Shown here piece by piece: positions 51,924 to 61,138 of a DNA stretch of 61,773 bases. The number at the start of each line of letters is the position of its first letter. Within the stretch, counting starts at the first letter, position 1. The DNA comes from Sulfobacillus benefaciens. GTDB lineage: Bacteria; Bacillota; Sulfobacillia; Sulfobacillales; Sulfobacillaceae. The notes below the pieces were generated by a model. It was not told where the DNA came from and did not search any database. It saw only the letters and a program-made list of their open reading frames with translations. The stretch lies in assembly GCA_003023695.1 (NCBI GenBank), contig PXYW01000017.1:61262-123034 (forward strand). Reading direction: 5' to 3'. The position numbers and the translations under genes are program-made.

Positions 51924-53071
51924 TTATAGCGAAATTAGAGCTTCTATCAATTGGTGCAAATCATCAGGCGTGTTAAACAGCGCCCAGGAAATGCGCATTC
52001 CCTGATACTCATCAACAGGTTTGACAAAGACGTTTTTTTGCCACAATTTCTCCGCAACAGCGGATCCGAACGCCTCACTATGCACCGTCATCAAAGCCGT
52101 GGTTTTCATCATGGGATCCACTGGAGCCACAAGATGATATCCTGGCAGTAAAGCAATACGCTCACGTGCCGCATTCGCCAAATCTCTCTGATAAGCGGCT
52201 TGGTGCGGAAATCCCTCCTCCTCGTAATAATCCCAGGTAATGGCCCAGCCCACGACCCTAGGCCAACTGCGGCTGCCAAACTCTAAGGCGGATCCCCTGT
52301 GCAACTGGGGCGGATACGGGTGACCGCTTAAGGCATGAGCGTCTAGTTCTCCTTCATCAGCCCACACCGTGAATAGATCTCCTAGACGCCCCTTGCGTAC
52401 CCAAAGTCCCGCCCATCCTGCCGGTGCCATCATCCACTTATGGCCGCAAAATACATAATAGTCGGCGCCCGACGAGCCGGGATCCACCACAATGTTGCCC
52501 AAGGCTTGGGCACCATCTACCAAAAGCCTACACGCCGGATAACGCCGTATTTCTTCAGCAATGGCTGCCACCGGTATTTCCCAGCCGGTAAGGTAAGAAA
52601 CCTGGCTGATAATCACCAGACGAGTCTTTGCTGTTAAAAGGCTCCTGACCTCCGAAACAATGCCGTTTGCGGCGGTCAAACTGGCGATTTTCACCACTAA
52701 CCCGAAACGGCCACAGAGGACAGCGCGTAGAGCACAGCGCCATGTTCTTGATCACTGGTAATCACTTCATCGCCTGCTTTGAAGTCCGTCCCCCACAACA
52801 CTCGCAATATCCCCGCACTGTTATTTTCGGTCATCGTCACCGTGCCACCGGTGAAATTCTGTTCTAAGCGGGAAGCAAATTTTCGCATTTCGTCCCGTGC
52901 ACCAAGATAAAAGGGGACATGGCCTGGACCTACCTCTTCCCACTCCAGCTCTTGGGCAGCCGCAGCCGCAAACGCTGTGGTAGGCGTGGGACCAAGCGTT
53001 CCGGTATTGAGATAGGTATGGTTCAAAGCCGCTGGCACAAGCAACTTCAAATCCTGTCCAAACACATGCAT
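51924..53071 (-). pseudogene. class V aminotransferase, frameshifted
   Basis: Two frames make one class V (isopenicillin-N-epimerase-like) PLP enzyme. Part 1 (52697-53071): TYLNTGTLGPTPTTAFAAAA, ARDEMRKFASRLEQNF. Part 2 (51924-52697): IISQVSYLTGWEIPVAAIAE, LLVDGAQALGNIVVDPGSSG, and the PLP-Lys motif YYVFCGHKWMMAPAG. The join is at SVAV/RFGLVV: the first frame stops at TAG (52696-52698) while the second frame reads on upstream as RFGLVVKIAS. A net -1 shift restores it. No typical slippery heptamer is seen, so this is a mutation or a sequence error. Within the peptidase - aminotransferase - ligase operon. Confidence 0.8.
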
Positions 53072-53092
53072 ACTCCTTTTTGCGCGAAAATT

Positions 53093-54784
53093 TTAGACTA
53101 GGGTCACTGTAGTAGCAGCCCGCCCTCCCCGTGGGGACGAGAACACAACAGTTAACACCGAGCCCGATTGCGCTTTGACGACCCAATGAGCATACCCTCT
53201 TTGACTAATCGGCGGTTCATACGACCCTTGATCCCCATAGCCGTCCAGATGGCCTACCATGGTCGGCGATTGACCCTCAACAATCTCTGCGCCTTCAATA
53301 TAGGCAGCAATGCCTCTTACACCAAGCTCTTTGCCCTTAGCAGTGCTTGACGTTGGAAGATACCCTTGATTAATCACCTCGGCTACCACACGATAGATTC
53401 CAGGGCCCTCTTCTGTAGACCATACAGTTCCAATGGTTAACTGCGGCAGTGACAGCCCCAATCGCTCCAAAAACGCCGAAACCCGTTCACATTCGCGCGG
53501 CAAAAATCGCAAAGGAGGATTTTGCACCAAATATTTCGGGTTGAGACCCCCAATTTCCACTGGCCCCAAATCCGGATGATCCATCGGAGTCCACGGGAAA
53601 AACCCATCCTCGATTTCTTCCCGATCGACAAACGCATAGATCTTTCGCAGATCCTCATGTTCTTGCTCTAATGTCCGCTTCATCAATTCGGACACTCCAT
53701 GTTCCGCATACCCACGTGCGCCCGCCGCATGGGATAGGTTCCATATTTCTACGGTAAAAGCTAATACTCCTTGATGGTCATACATCCAATCATCGGCCGC
53801 ACCTGGCATTAAAATCTTTTCGTGTCCGGAAGCAAACGCCCGGTAGTTGGATCGGGCAAAATATCCGCTGACTTTTTCCCCAATTTCCGCCACCCGGGTA
53901 AAGAGTTCACGGTCTGATTCTGACAACACCGTGTCAGCCCCCGTCGATGGTTGGCGTAGGATTACCCCGCCTGAGGTGTGAAGTGCGACATAAGCGGCAA
54001 TATTGGGATGAGCTTCCACAAATTTAGCCAAACCATAGATTTCTGGCTCCGATAGCGGAAATGGCCCAGCACCAGGCTGTCCACTTTCTCCTGCCCACCT
54101 TATCGGAAAGTTGCGGTTGAAATCCATCCCTTCCCGACGGCTCAGCTTCATTTGGGCCAACGCTGGCATTTTCCCCATTTGGGAAGTCGGATCAATACGA
54201 CCCTCAACAAAAACATGGTAATAGGTGCCGCCCACTTCCCCTGGCTCACGACGGCGCATCACCCGTGGGTCCAGTTCATCGATGGCAAAAGCCCCGTCCT
54301 TTGCCGGAATTCGCATAGACAATATCCAGCCGTCTCCGTTGACGTCCTGGGGAACCCAACCATGCGGCGGCTCTGAATAGGGGTATAAACGCGGACTGGA
54401 GCGCAGTCGATGCGGAGTCGTAAGATACAATTCAGCCCCGTCAACAGCCAGACGCGGCACCACATAAATGGTGCGGGTGCTTAAAAGCTCTGTCAAATCG
54501 CCCTGACGTCCATAACTTCGCAGGAGCCGTTCAATAAAAAACATGGCTGCCGCATTACCGGCCACTTCTCCGGCATGGATGTTAGCGTCAACCAGCAGCG
54601 CCGGCTTGGTCGTGTGGTCTCCTGTACCATGGTCGGTAAGCGCGACAACCGGCAAGTCGCGACCCTTTGGGCTGGTAGCCAAAACGGCCATTGTCATTAA
54701 TTCAGGAAATTCTTCCTGCCAACCATTGAGTGCGTCCCACATTTCCTGATACGTCCAATATTTTGCGGTCACTTGGACCACCAT
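53093..54784 (-). CDS. M14-family zinc carboxypeptidase
   Basis: 563 residues. Zinc motif DANIHAGEVAGNAAAM (about 68-83; His and Glu ligands), the third ligand in YVALHTSGGVILRQP and the catalytic Glu in AFTVEIWNLSHA. The C-terminal 150 residues form a beta-type extension. There is no signal peptide, so it should act inside the cell. It is first in a run with a class V aminotransferase and a PaaK-like enzyme, which would suit processing of a peptide or amino-acid derivative; that is inference. Confidence 0.9.
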   Translation of the reverse strand: MVVQVTAKYWTYQEMWDALNGWQEEFPELMTMAVLATSPKGRDLPVVALTDHGTGDHTTKPALLVDANIHAGEVAGNAAAMFFIERLLRSYGRQGDLTELLSTRTIYVVPRLAVDGAELYLTTPHRLRSSPRLYPYSEPPHGWVPQDVNGDGWILSMRIPAKDGAFAIDELDPRVMRRREPGEVGGTYYHVFVEGRIDPTSQMGKMPALAQMKLSRREGMDFNRNFPIRWAGESGQPGAGPFPLSEPEIYGLAKFVEAHPNIAAYVALHTSGGVILRQPSTGADTVLSESDRELFTRVAEIGEKVSGYFARSNYRAFASGHEKILMPGAADDWMYDHQGVLAFTVEIWNLSHAAGARGYAEHGVSELMKRTLEQEHEDLRKIYAFVDREEIEDGFFPWTPMDHPDLGPVEIGGLNPKYLVQNPPLRFLPRECERVSAFLERLGLSLPQLTIGTVWSTEEGPGIYRVVAEVINQGYLPTSSTAKGKELGVRGIAAYIEGAEIVEGQSPTMVGHLDGYGDQGSYEPPISQRGYAHWVVKAQSGSVLTVVFSSPRGGRAATTVTLV

Positions 54785-54966
54785 CCTTCCCTACACGCTG
54801 TCCCCTATAGGTTCTCGTTGTCATAGGCAAAATCCTTCTTAAACATTGAGATGCCCATGGCATTTGCTGCACAATGATCCAGTCCTAGGCAGAACCGCAA
54901 AACTTGACGAGTCTGGGAGACTCCGGCATCATATTGTCAACGTGTAATCGACAGGGAGCTAATATC

Positions 54967-55797
54967 ATGCGCATTGGTTGTCATCTGAGTGTGGCCAAGG
55001 GCTTTACCAAAACGGTGGAAGCGGCACCAATGTTGGGAGCTACATGCTTTCAATATTTCACTAAAAATCCACGCGGATTTCGTGGTGCGAAACCTCTGGA
55101 CCGCAATGACGCGGCTCGCGGCAAGGATTTAATGGAAAAGCTCGATTTGGTAGCGGTAGGCCATACTCCTTACTTGATCAACCTTGCGAGCCCAGAAGAG
55201 GAACTTTTTAATTTATCTGTGGATGCCTTGGTGCAAGATTTAGTCATTGCCGAGGCACGCGGTACCTATGGTGTAGTTGTTCATTGTGGCAAACATAAGG
55301 GGAATGGAATAGACTTCGGCATTGACCGCATGCACCAAGCACTACAGCTGGTGCTAGACAAGAACACCACCCAAGGGGTGATGATCTTGATCGAGAACAC
55401 CGCTGGGCAAGGTTCTGAAATCGGCACAACCCTGGATCAGCTACTGGCCATTGTAGAGCCCTTCGATAAGGAGTCCGTAGGATTCTGCTTTGATACTCAG
55501 CATGCGTTTGCTGCCGGTATTCTGGACCCACAAAACCCAACCCAATTTCCCGGATTTAATAACCCTGACTACATAACCCGGCTGCATGCCATTCATTTCA
55601 ATGATAGCAAAGTTCCATTTAACTCGCACAAAGATCGTCATGAATTAATTGGTCAAGGAGCAATGGGTTTAGAGATGCTGGGGCAAATCATAAACGATGC
55701 GCGGCTCGAAAATATTCCCTTTTATTTAGAGACTCCTGTCAACAACGAACACGAATACAAAGAGGAAATTCTCGTGTGTCGCAACCTGTTGCGATAG
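54967..55797 (+). CDS. nfo: deoxyribonuclease IV (AP endonuclease)
   Basis: 276-residue TIM-barrel AP endonuclease of base excision repair. MRIGCHLSVAKGFTKTVEAA at the start, VVVHCGKHKGNGIDFG, ILIENTAGQGSEIGTTLDQL, FCFDTQHAFAAG, HFNDSKVPFNSHKDRHELIG and FYLETPVNN carry the three-zinc ligands (His, Glu, Asp). The ATG at 54967 follows AGGGAG and matches the family start; an upstream in-frame ATG (54904) lacks similarity. Followed 18 bases on by a lipid kinase gene. Confidence 0.94.
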   Translation: MRIGCHLSVAKGFTKTVEAAPMLGATCFQYFTKNPRGFRGAKPLDRNDAARGKDLMEKLDLVAVGHTPYLINLASPEEELFNLSVDALVQDLVIAEARGTYGVVVHCGKHKGNGIDFGIDRMHQALQLVLDKNTTQGVMILIENTAGQGSEIGTTLDQLLAIVEPFDKESVGFCFDTQHAFAAGILDPQNPTQFPGFNNPDYITRLHAIHFNDSKVPFNSHKDRHELIGQGAMGLEMLGQIINDARLENIPFYLETPVNNEHEYKEEILVCRNLLR

Positions 55798-55814
55798 CAG
55801 GAACTCCCACCTAG

Positions 55815-56750
55815 ATGTCGAATTTCTCTCACCGGCAACGTGACGAATTCAATGGGGGAGTTACTATCAATACGCGCGCACTAATCATCTATAATCCAGC
55901 CGCCGGAAACGGCAAGGCAGAACGTATTTATCATGAATTGCAGCCAAAAATCGAGGCCTTAGGTGTTGAAGTTCAGCGCACTGAACGTCCGGGCCACGCC
56001 ACTGAATTGGCCAGGGCAGTGTCTGACGACGAAAACATGACCGTTATTTCGCTAGGCGGAGACGGCACCCACCATGAGGTGATTAATGGGCTAATGCCCG
56101 AAGGACGTGCCATTTTCGGTGTTATTCCGGCAGGCACTGGCAATGACTTAGTACGCATATTGAATTACCCTAAAAATCCTCTAGACGCCCTAGACATAGT
56201 ATTGAATGGACTGGCAAAGCCGTTTGATATTGGGCAGGTGGGCGATCATTACTTCCTCACCGTGGCTGGCGTCGGTTTCGATGCCGAGGTCGCGGGATGG
56301 GTCAATCAGCGGAAAAAGCAAGGGAATGGCACTTGGGTGTTTATTCGTGGGATTTTGCACAACTTGATTGGCTATCGTAGTCAAATGATGAAAGTCACGT
56401 TAACCGAAGCTTCCCGCACTGAACGCACCTTCTTGATTGCCGCCGGCAATACGCAATATTATGCGGGTGGCATGAAAATCTGCCCGGAAGCTTCTCCCTT
56501 TGACGGCCGCTTTCAAGTAGTTTGGGTGGGAGCGATTTCTCCCCTGGGAGTTCTGCCCCTATTAGCACGTGTTTTTCGGGGCCATCACGTCGGCCATAGA
56601 AAAGTCAAAGTCTTGTCTACGCCGGAACTGACCGTAGAAGGTCCCCCGAATCTTTGGGTTCATGCCGATGGTGAACTCATCGGCCATCTTCCCATTACCA
56701 TCCGTACGTTGCCGCAGGCGATCCGGGTGCGCATGGGTGTCGGTGGGTGA
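55815..56750 (+). CDS. diacylglycerol/lipid kinase (YegS/DgkB-like)
   Basis: 311 residues of the DAGK catalytic family. ALIIYNPAAGNGKAERI (about 22-38), the ATP motif ISLGGDGTHHEVINGL (about 78-93), VIPAGTGNDLVRIL, and the C-terminal APDGVxTEG-like VEGPPNLWVHADGELIGHLP. It phosphorylates a membrane lipid such as diacylglycerol. The ribosome site before the ATG (AGGA) is weak and about 12 bases away, so the start may be further in. The next gene follows after seven bases. Confidence 0.88.
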   Translation: MSNFSHRQRDEFNGGVTINTRALIIYNPAAGNGKAERIYHELQPKIEALGVEVQRTERPGHATELARAVSDDENMTVISLGGDGTHHEVINGLMPEGRAIFGVIPAGTGNDLVRILNYPKNPLDALDIVLNGLAKPFDIGQVGDHYFLTVAGVGFDAEVAGWVNQRKKQGNGTWVFIRGILHNLIGYRSQMMKVTLTEASRTERTFLIAAGNTQYYAGGMKICPEASPFDGRFQVVWVGAISPLGVLPLLARVFRGHHVGHRKVKVLSTPELTVEGPPNLWVHADGELIGHLPITIRTLPQAIRVRMGVGG

Positions 56751-56757
56751 TGAGGCA

Positions 56758-57987
56758 ATGAACTGGCCGAGCACACTGCCGCGCTTCTTATGGGGTGCCG
56801 CCACCTCTAGCCATCAAATAGAAGGCAATACCTTTAATGATTGGACGCGATGGGAAGACGCCGGCCACGTGGTGAATCGCGAACGGTCTGGACGCAGTAC
56901 TAACCATTTTGCCAACCCCGAAGCAGACTTAATACTGTTTTCCCAACTTGGCTGGAACGCTTACCGATTCTCCCTTGAATGGAGCCGTATCGAACCCAAG
57001 CCAGGAGAGTTTTCCATAGCCGCGATGAAACGTTATCGCGCCATCGTAGATACACTGCGCCGTTTACGCATCGAACCGTTAGCCACATTGCATCACTTTA
57101 CCCTGCCTCAATGGTTTGCCGACCATGGTGGATTTTTTGCTTCCGATGCCGAAGCGCACTTTCACGATTACGTGTCTTATGTCCTCGATCACTTAGGTGA
57201 TGCCGTCACATTGTGGATTACCATCAACGAGCCTATGGTGTATACAGTGATGGGGTATGCCGAAGGATCCTGGCCGCCCGGAGAGCGAAATTTGGTCAAA
57301 GGATGGCATTTAACAAATCGCCTGATGGGTCTGCATCAAAAAACGTACGAGCAAATAAAACAACGCTTTCCCAATGCTCTCGTCGGACTGGCTCACCATT
57401 TAGCTTACTTTATGCCCTATAGCAACTTTTCACTAGGAGACCGTGCCCTGGCTCGTGTAATCGATAGAGTCTTCAATTGGCGCTTCATCGACAAGGTCCA
57501 AAACCACCAAGACTTCGTCGGCATCAACTACTACACCCGGCAATGGGTTTCCGCCCGGCGCGGGCTTATTCCGATTATGGCCAAGCCGGGTGCTCCAGTT
57601 ACCCAAATGGGATGGGAAGTCTTCCCCGAAGGCTTGTACCACATGCTGCAGCACTTAAAATTCTACCGAAAGCCAATTTTGATAACAGAAAATGGTATTG
57701 CCACCAATGATGACAGTGATCGTCAACATTACCTGATCTCCCATCTGAAACAAATTGCCAAAGCGCAAGCTGACGCGATCGATATTCGCGGCTACTTCCA
57801 TTGGTCGGCGTTAGACAATTTTGAGTGGGCGGAGGGCTATCGTCCACGATTTGGACTCATCGACGTCAACTACGAAACATTAAAACGCAGTCCCCGTCCC
57901 AGTGCTATGCTCTATCGAAAAATTATTGCCATAAATCAAGAGCACCTTGGGGATCATCCCATCATCGTACCATCAGCACTTCAATGA
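56758..57987 (+). CDS. GH1 beta-glycosidase
   Basis: 409 residues, short for family 1 (about 440-480). Acid/base Glu158 in TLWITINEPM, nucleophile Glu311 in ILITENGIA, the substrate-site FLWGAATSSHQIEG at the start and HWSALDNFEWAEGYRPRFGL near the end. Such enzymes cleave beta-glucosides or galactosides. The ATG at 56758, after GATGAGG, gives the family start; the frame is open 32 codons upstream. It follows the lipid kinase gene by seven bases, which is an unusual pairing. Its last 26 bases overlap the convergent 168-residue gene. Confidence 0.92.
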   Translation: MNWPSTLPRFLWGAATSSHQIEGNTFNDWTRWEDAGHVVNRERSGRSTNHFANPEADLILFSQLGWNAYRFSLEWSRIEPKPGEFSIAAMKRYRAIVDTLRRLRIEPLATLHHFTLPQWFADHGGFFASDAEAHFHDYVSYVLDHLGDAVTLWITINEPMVYTVMGYAEGSWPPGERNLVKGWHLTNRLMGLHQKTYEQIKQRFPNALVGLAHHLAYFMPYSNFSLGDRALARVIDRVFNWRFIDKVQNHQDFVGINYYTRQWVSARRGLIPIMAKPGAPVTQMGWEVFPEGLYHMLQHLKFYRKPILITENGIATNDDSDRQHYLISHLKQIAKAQADAIDIRGYFHWSALDNFEWAEGYRPRFGLIDVNYETLKRSPRPSAMLYRKIIAINQEHLGDHPIIVPSALQ

Positions 57988-58468
57988 GCGGTTTGCCATC
58001 TTTAAAGCATTCTCGCCATTCGTCGACGGTTAATTGTCCCGCTTGATAGAATGACTGAATGTCGTCTCCTTTAATCATGGGTCGCTCCCCTACGGCAGCG
58101 TCATAGTCGGCAATGAGTGCGGATCGTGACTGGCGTGGCATTTCGACACGGGACAAATCGGCTCGCAGAAGATAAATACTATCGTTATCCTGGATCACAG
58201 GCACTGATGCCACTTGGGATAAAAGCCCTTTATCAAGCAATATTTTTGCCGCTTGTTCCGGATCGACCTTTCCGCCGCGAATTTGTCTGCGCACTTCATA
58301 ACCGCCAACCCGAATCGGAAACCATTTTGAGGGCCATTCGGCCAATGCCGCCATTATTTGATTGCGTAGTACGGATTCCTCGGTTTCCAGCTCTTTTAAC
58401 TGGCGGCGAATACCGCCTAAACGATTAATTGCCGTCGCTAAATCGTTGCCAATAATCGGTCCATCCAT
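57962..58468 (-). CDS. hypothetical protein, 168 aa
   Basis: A helical N-terminus with a heptad-like stretch (RLGGIRRQLKELETEESVLR) and a later basic segment (VGGYEVRRQIRGGK). No family recognised. The region after residue 60 looks like an alpha/beta domain. A GGGGAGGGGATAC run precedes the ATG. The 26-base overlap with the GH1 gene on the other strand is notable. Confidence 0.65.
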   Translation of the reverse strand: MDGPIIGNDLATAINRLGGIRRQLKELETEESVLRNQIMAALAEWPSKWFPIRVGGYEVRRQIRGGKVDPEQAAKILLDKGLLSQVASVPVIQDNDSIYLLRADLSRVEMPRQSRSALIADYDAAVGERPMIKGDDIQSFYQAGQLTVDEWRECFKDGKPLIEVLMVR

Positions 58469-58577
58469 TGTATCCCCTCCCCTACATACATAGGACGGGC
58501 CTTATGAATTCATGACAATCTAGGCAACAATATTTGTCGGTGAACTATGGCAGGTGTTCCGTCAATCGCCACCAGAA

Positions 58578-59567
58578 TCATCCTGACTTTAAAATTTTAT
58601 TCGGAAGAATATAGCGCGGCCCATCGCGCCGTACTTGGAGCGTGGCATCTTGTCCAGGACGCAAGACAATGGTCCGTTCACCATCCAATGCCAAGCTGCC
58701 TCCCGACGCCAGGGTTGGCAGCAATACCTCTTGATTGAGAGCAATTTTACGATGCCCAGCAATATAGAAAGGAGTCATTAATCCGGGTGCTAACACGCCG
58801 TAATAGGGACCGGATCCGCTCTTGCTGTCGCCTAAATCTATCCATGCCATCGCATCATCTTCGGGAGCAATCGGTTCCACGTAGCCTCCCACGTTAGAAA
58901 GACCCGGTCTGGTGGGATCCGCAACGGTCAATGCTAGCGCTACAACATCTTCAGGATTCCACACTGCCAAAGCGCCCGTGAAATTTTGCCTAACCATGGC
59001 CACATCAATGAGGGCAACGTCTTCTCTATCGCCAGTAGCCACATGGATGATTTTTTGGGGATACAGCATGTGTTGATAGCGGTCCATATTTGTTGCATAA
59101 AGACCCGCGGCATAGCCGGCGGCCGTCTGATCGCCATTCCAACACGCTACGTTATTCGTTCCCCCAGCAATCGGCAATATCGGCACCCTAGGATTAGCCT
59201 GGGCAATATTGCGCTGAGTTCCGTCTCCGCCAATGGCAATGATAAGGTCGGCACCTGCGTCTTGCAATTGGTCCGCCCACCATTTGGTGGTATCTGCCGA
59301 AGAAGGAGAGGCAAGTTCGCCAATAATACCAACCTCTAACCCAAATTGATGTTTAGCCTCGTCAGCAATGAGCGATGAAAGCCCCTCATAGTCCCCGGGT
59401 ATTAAGATATCAACGTTGTCCCGGTTTACAGAAATTCCTGCCAAAATCCGACGCACCACTAAGAGTTTTTCCGGCGTCGATTGTAAAGAAGCAAATGCTA
59501 CTAAACGACGGATGTCACGCCCCGCCATCGGGTTTAAAATCAGTCCAATGTGTCTCGTTATCCCCAA
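58578..59567 (-). CDS. ATP-NAD/AcoX kinase family protein
   Basis: 329 residues. RHIGLILNPMAGRDIRRLVA near the start and LIIAIGGDGTQRNIAQ (about 108-123) followed by ILPIAGGTNNVACW match the ATP-NAD/AcoX kinase family, whose members phosphorylate NAD or related small molecules. It is not the housekeeping NAD kinase type by length. The C-terminal 100 residues form a beta-rich extension (AGHRKIALNQEVLLPTLASG). A stop separates it by about 19 bases from the downstream MarR gene's upstream partner; they run in the same direction. Confidence 0.82.
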   Translation of the reverse strand: MGITRHIGLILNPMAGRDIRRLVAFASLQSTPEKLLVVRRILAGISVNRDNVDILIPGDYEGLSSLIADEAKHQFGLEVGIIGELASPSSADTTKWWADQLQDAGADLIIAIGGDGTQRNIAQANPRVPILPIAGGTNNVACWNGDQTAAGYAAGLYATNMDRYQHMLYPQKIIHVATGDREDVALIDVAMVRQNFTGALAVWNPEDVVALALTVADPTRPGLSNVGGYVEPIAPEDDAMAWIDLGDSKSGSGPYYGVLAPGLMTPFYIAGHRKIALNQEVLLPTLASGGSLALDGERTIVLRPGQDATLQVRRDGPRYILPNKILKSG

Positions 59568-59586
59568 GCCTCGCTCTCACCCGGAT

Positions 59587-60006
59587 TTAGGAGTTGTCCC
59601 CCGCCACCAGTTTCTGCAACAACCGTATCAATTCTTGTTGTTCTCCCGGGGTTAATTTGGAACCCAGCTGCTGCAAATAGGCAATATGTTGCTGCCGTTC
59701 GCGCATTAACAAGTTCTCCCCTTCCTCCGACAGCCGCAACCATACTATGCGGCGATCTTGCGGGTCCCGATCTTTGACAACAAGTCCCTTCTGTTCCAAG
59801 GCGTCAATAGCTCTCGTCGCCGTCGGTCCGGCAACTTTCAGCAATCCCGCCATAGCCATTAATGTTGTAGTGCCCGCTTCCCGCATCAAAGCCAGTGCAT
59901 GATACTGCGTGGGAGTAATATTTAAAGGCTCTCGCTCCCGGCGAAAGTTCCTTCCCAGCAAACGCAACAAGGCAAAAGTGGCTTCAAACAAAGCGGAATC
60001 GTCCAC
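59587..60006 (-). CDS. MarR-family regulator
   Basis: About 139 residues with a winged helix (about 40-100: TTTLMAMAGLLKVAGPTATR; ALEQKGLVVKDRDPQDRRIV). The open frame reaches an ATG at 60048, but that stretch contains an imperfect palindrome that looks like its own operator, so the GTG at 60006 is preferred. It is upstream of the ATP-NAD kinase-like gene on the same strand, and these two may be cotranscribed. The ligand is unknown. Confidence 0.85.
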   Translation of the reverse strand: MDDSALFEATFALLRLLGRNFRREREPLNITPTQYHALALMREAGTTTLMAMAGLLKVAGPTATRAIDALEQKGLVVKDRDPQDRRIVWLRLSEEGENLLMRERQQHIAYLQQLGSKLTPGEQQELIRLLQKLVAGDNS

Positions 60007-60023
60007 GATAGCGCCCCCACCCC

Positions 60024-60048
60024 GTGTGATACTATCAGAATAGCACAC
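60024..60048. promoter_or_regulatory. putative MarR self-operator
   Basis: GTGTGATACTAT C AGAATAGCACAC: the two 12-base arms agree at nine positions about a central C. It sits 18 bases before the MarR GTG start, a usual place for self-repression. Confidence 0.5.
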
Positions 60049-60051
60049 AGC

Positions 60052-60504
60052 TTAACCAACCTCGCGACGCAGAACGGATAAAATTCGCTTCTTATAGGTC
60101 AGAAACTCCTGTGACAAGGCAACATCCCACTGTCTAGGCCGTTTTAACGAGACAGAAATATCGAGAGCTATAGTGCCAGGTCGAGGAGTCATCACCACAA
60201 TGCAGTCGCTAAGCAATATGGCTTCATCGACGTCATAGGTAATAAACAGGACGGTAGGGTGCCAACTGCGCCAAAGTTCCAGCAAAAATCTCTGCATTTC
60301 ACTGCGCGTCTGCGCATCAAGCGCCCCAAACGGCTGGAACGATTGGTCTTTCCGCCTATCCGTCTCGCGAAAACTCTTTCGCGGCAAACCCAACGATTTG
60401 GGCCAATCTGCAACCCCATCGGGCGGATTGCGCCTCGCCCACCGATGGATGGTAAAAATTAAAAACCCCGTGCAGATCCCGGGCAACTGGATAGGGTGTT
60501 CCAT
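60052..60504 (-). pseudogene. C-terminal fragment of an SsuB/TauB-type ABC ATPase
   Basis: From about residue 57 the frame reads PFGALDAQTRSEMQRFLLEL, then TVLFITYDVDEAILLSDCIV and SLKRPRQWDV, the Walker B-to-C-terminal part of nitrate/sulfonate/taurine import ATPases. Here the Walker B Asp-Glu is degraded (DQSFQPFGALD), and the Walker A, Q-loop and signature are absent; the first 56 residues look unrelated. So it is a broken import gene. No permease or binding protein remains nearby. Confidence 0.7.
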
Positions 60505-60634
60505 GATAATTTTGCGTTGTATGCCTTCGAAATGACCATCTTCTTGGCCCGACTCAAAAAATTTTCTCTGAAAGGGTCTAACATTTAATCCCGAACTCTG
60601 GTTACATCTCTTAGAGTAGGGAGGGCGAACAGCA

Positions 60635-61138
60635 TTGAACCATGGTGATTTGGGTGATGAATGGATTGATTCATGGATCGCCCGGTGGGGAGACCGGATT
60701 ACCCGTTATGCCTTTGTTCTGTTACGTGACTCCCATCTTGCCCAGGATGTCGCGCAAGAAACTTTCCTAAGACTTTATCAAACGCATATCCGGCATCCCG
60801 ACCGGGTTATGCAGCCCGCGTGGCTTTTTACCGTCGCCAGGCGATATGCCTTCGATCTGTTGAGACACCATGATAAGACAGTCCCTTGGGACATGGTCAC
60901 TGATGACCAGGTCAACCATCAACATCCAGGAGTAGGGAACGGGGTCCTACTGCAAGATCTTCTTGAACATCTCGCCCCGATAGATCGGGAATGCCTTTGG
61001 CTCTTTTATTACCTGGACTGGAGCACAAAACAAATTGCCCAGCACCTTAAGATTACCCCCGGCGCTGCCCGAGGAAGGCTATTGCGAGCCCGACGCCGAT
61101 TGCATGAATTGTGGGAGGTGGATAGCGATGTCCGATGA
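60635..61138 (+). CDS. ECF-type RNA polymerase sigma factor
   Basis: 167 residues with region 2 (about 20-80: DSHLAQDVAQETFLRLYQTH; AWLFTVARRYAFDLLRH) and region 4 (about 110-160: LAPIDRECLWLFYYLDWSTK; LKITPGAARGRLLRARRRLH). TTG start after GGGAGGG. The following gene starts inside its last codons (11-base overlap) and encodes a membrane protein, the third sigma/membrane-partner pair of this window. Confidence 0.9.
   Translation: MNHGDLGDEWIDSWIARWGDRITRYAFVLLRDSHLAQDVAQETFLRLYQTHIRHPDRVMQPAWLFTVARRYAFDLLRHHDKTVPWDMVTDDQVNHQHPGVGNGVLLQDLLEHLAPIDRECLWLFYYLDWSTKQIAQHLKITPGAARGRLLRARRRLHELWEVDSDVR

Noticed and set aside
52690..52705. Programmed -1 frameshift in the class V aminotransferase
   Set aside because: No X-XXY-YYZ slippery heptamer or clear downstream pseudoknot; a mutation or sequence error is simpler.
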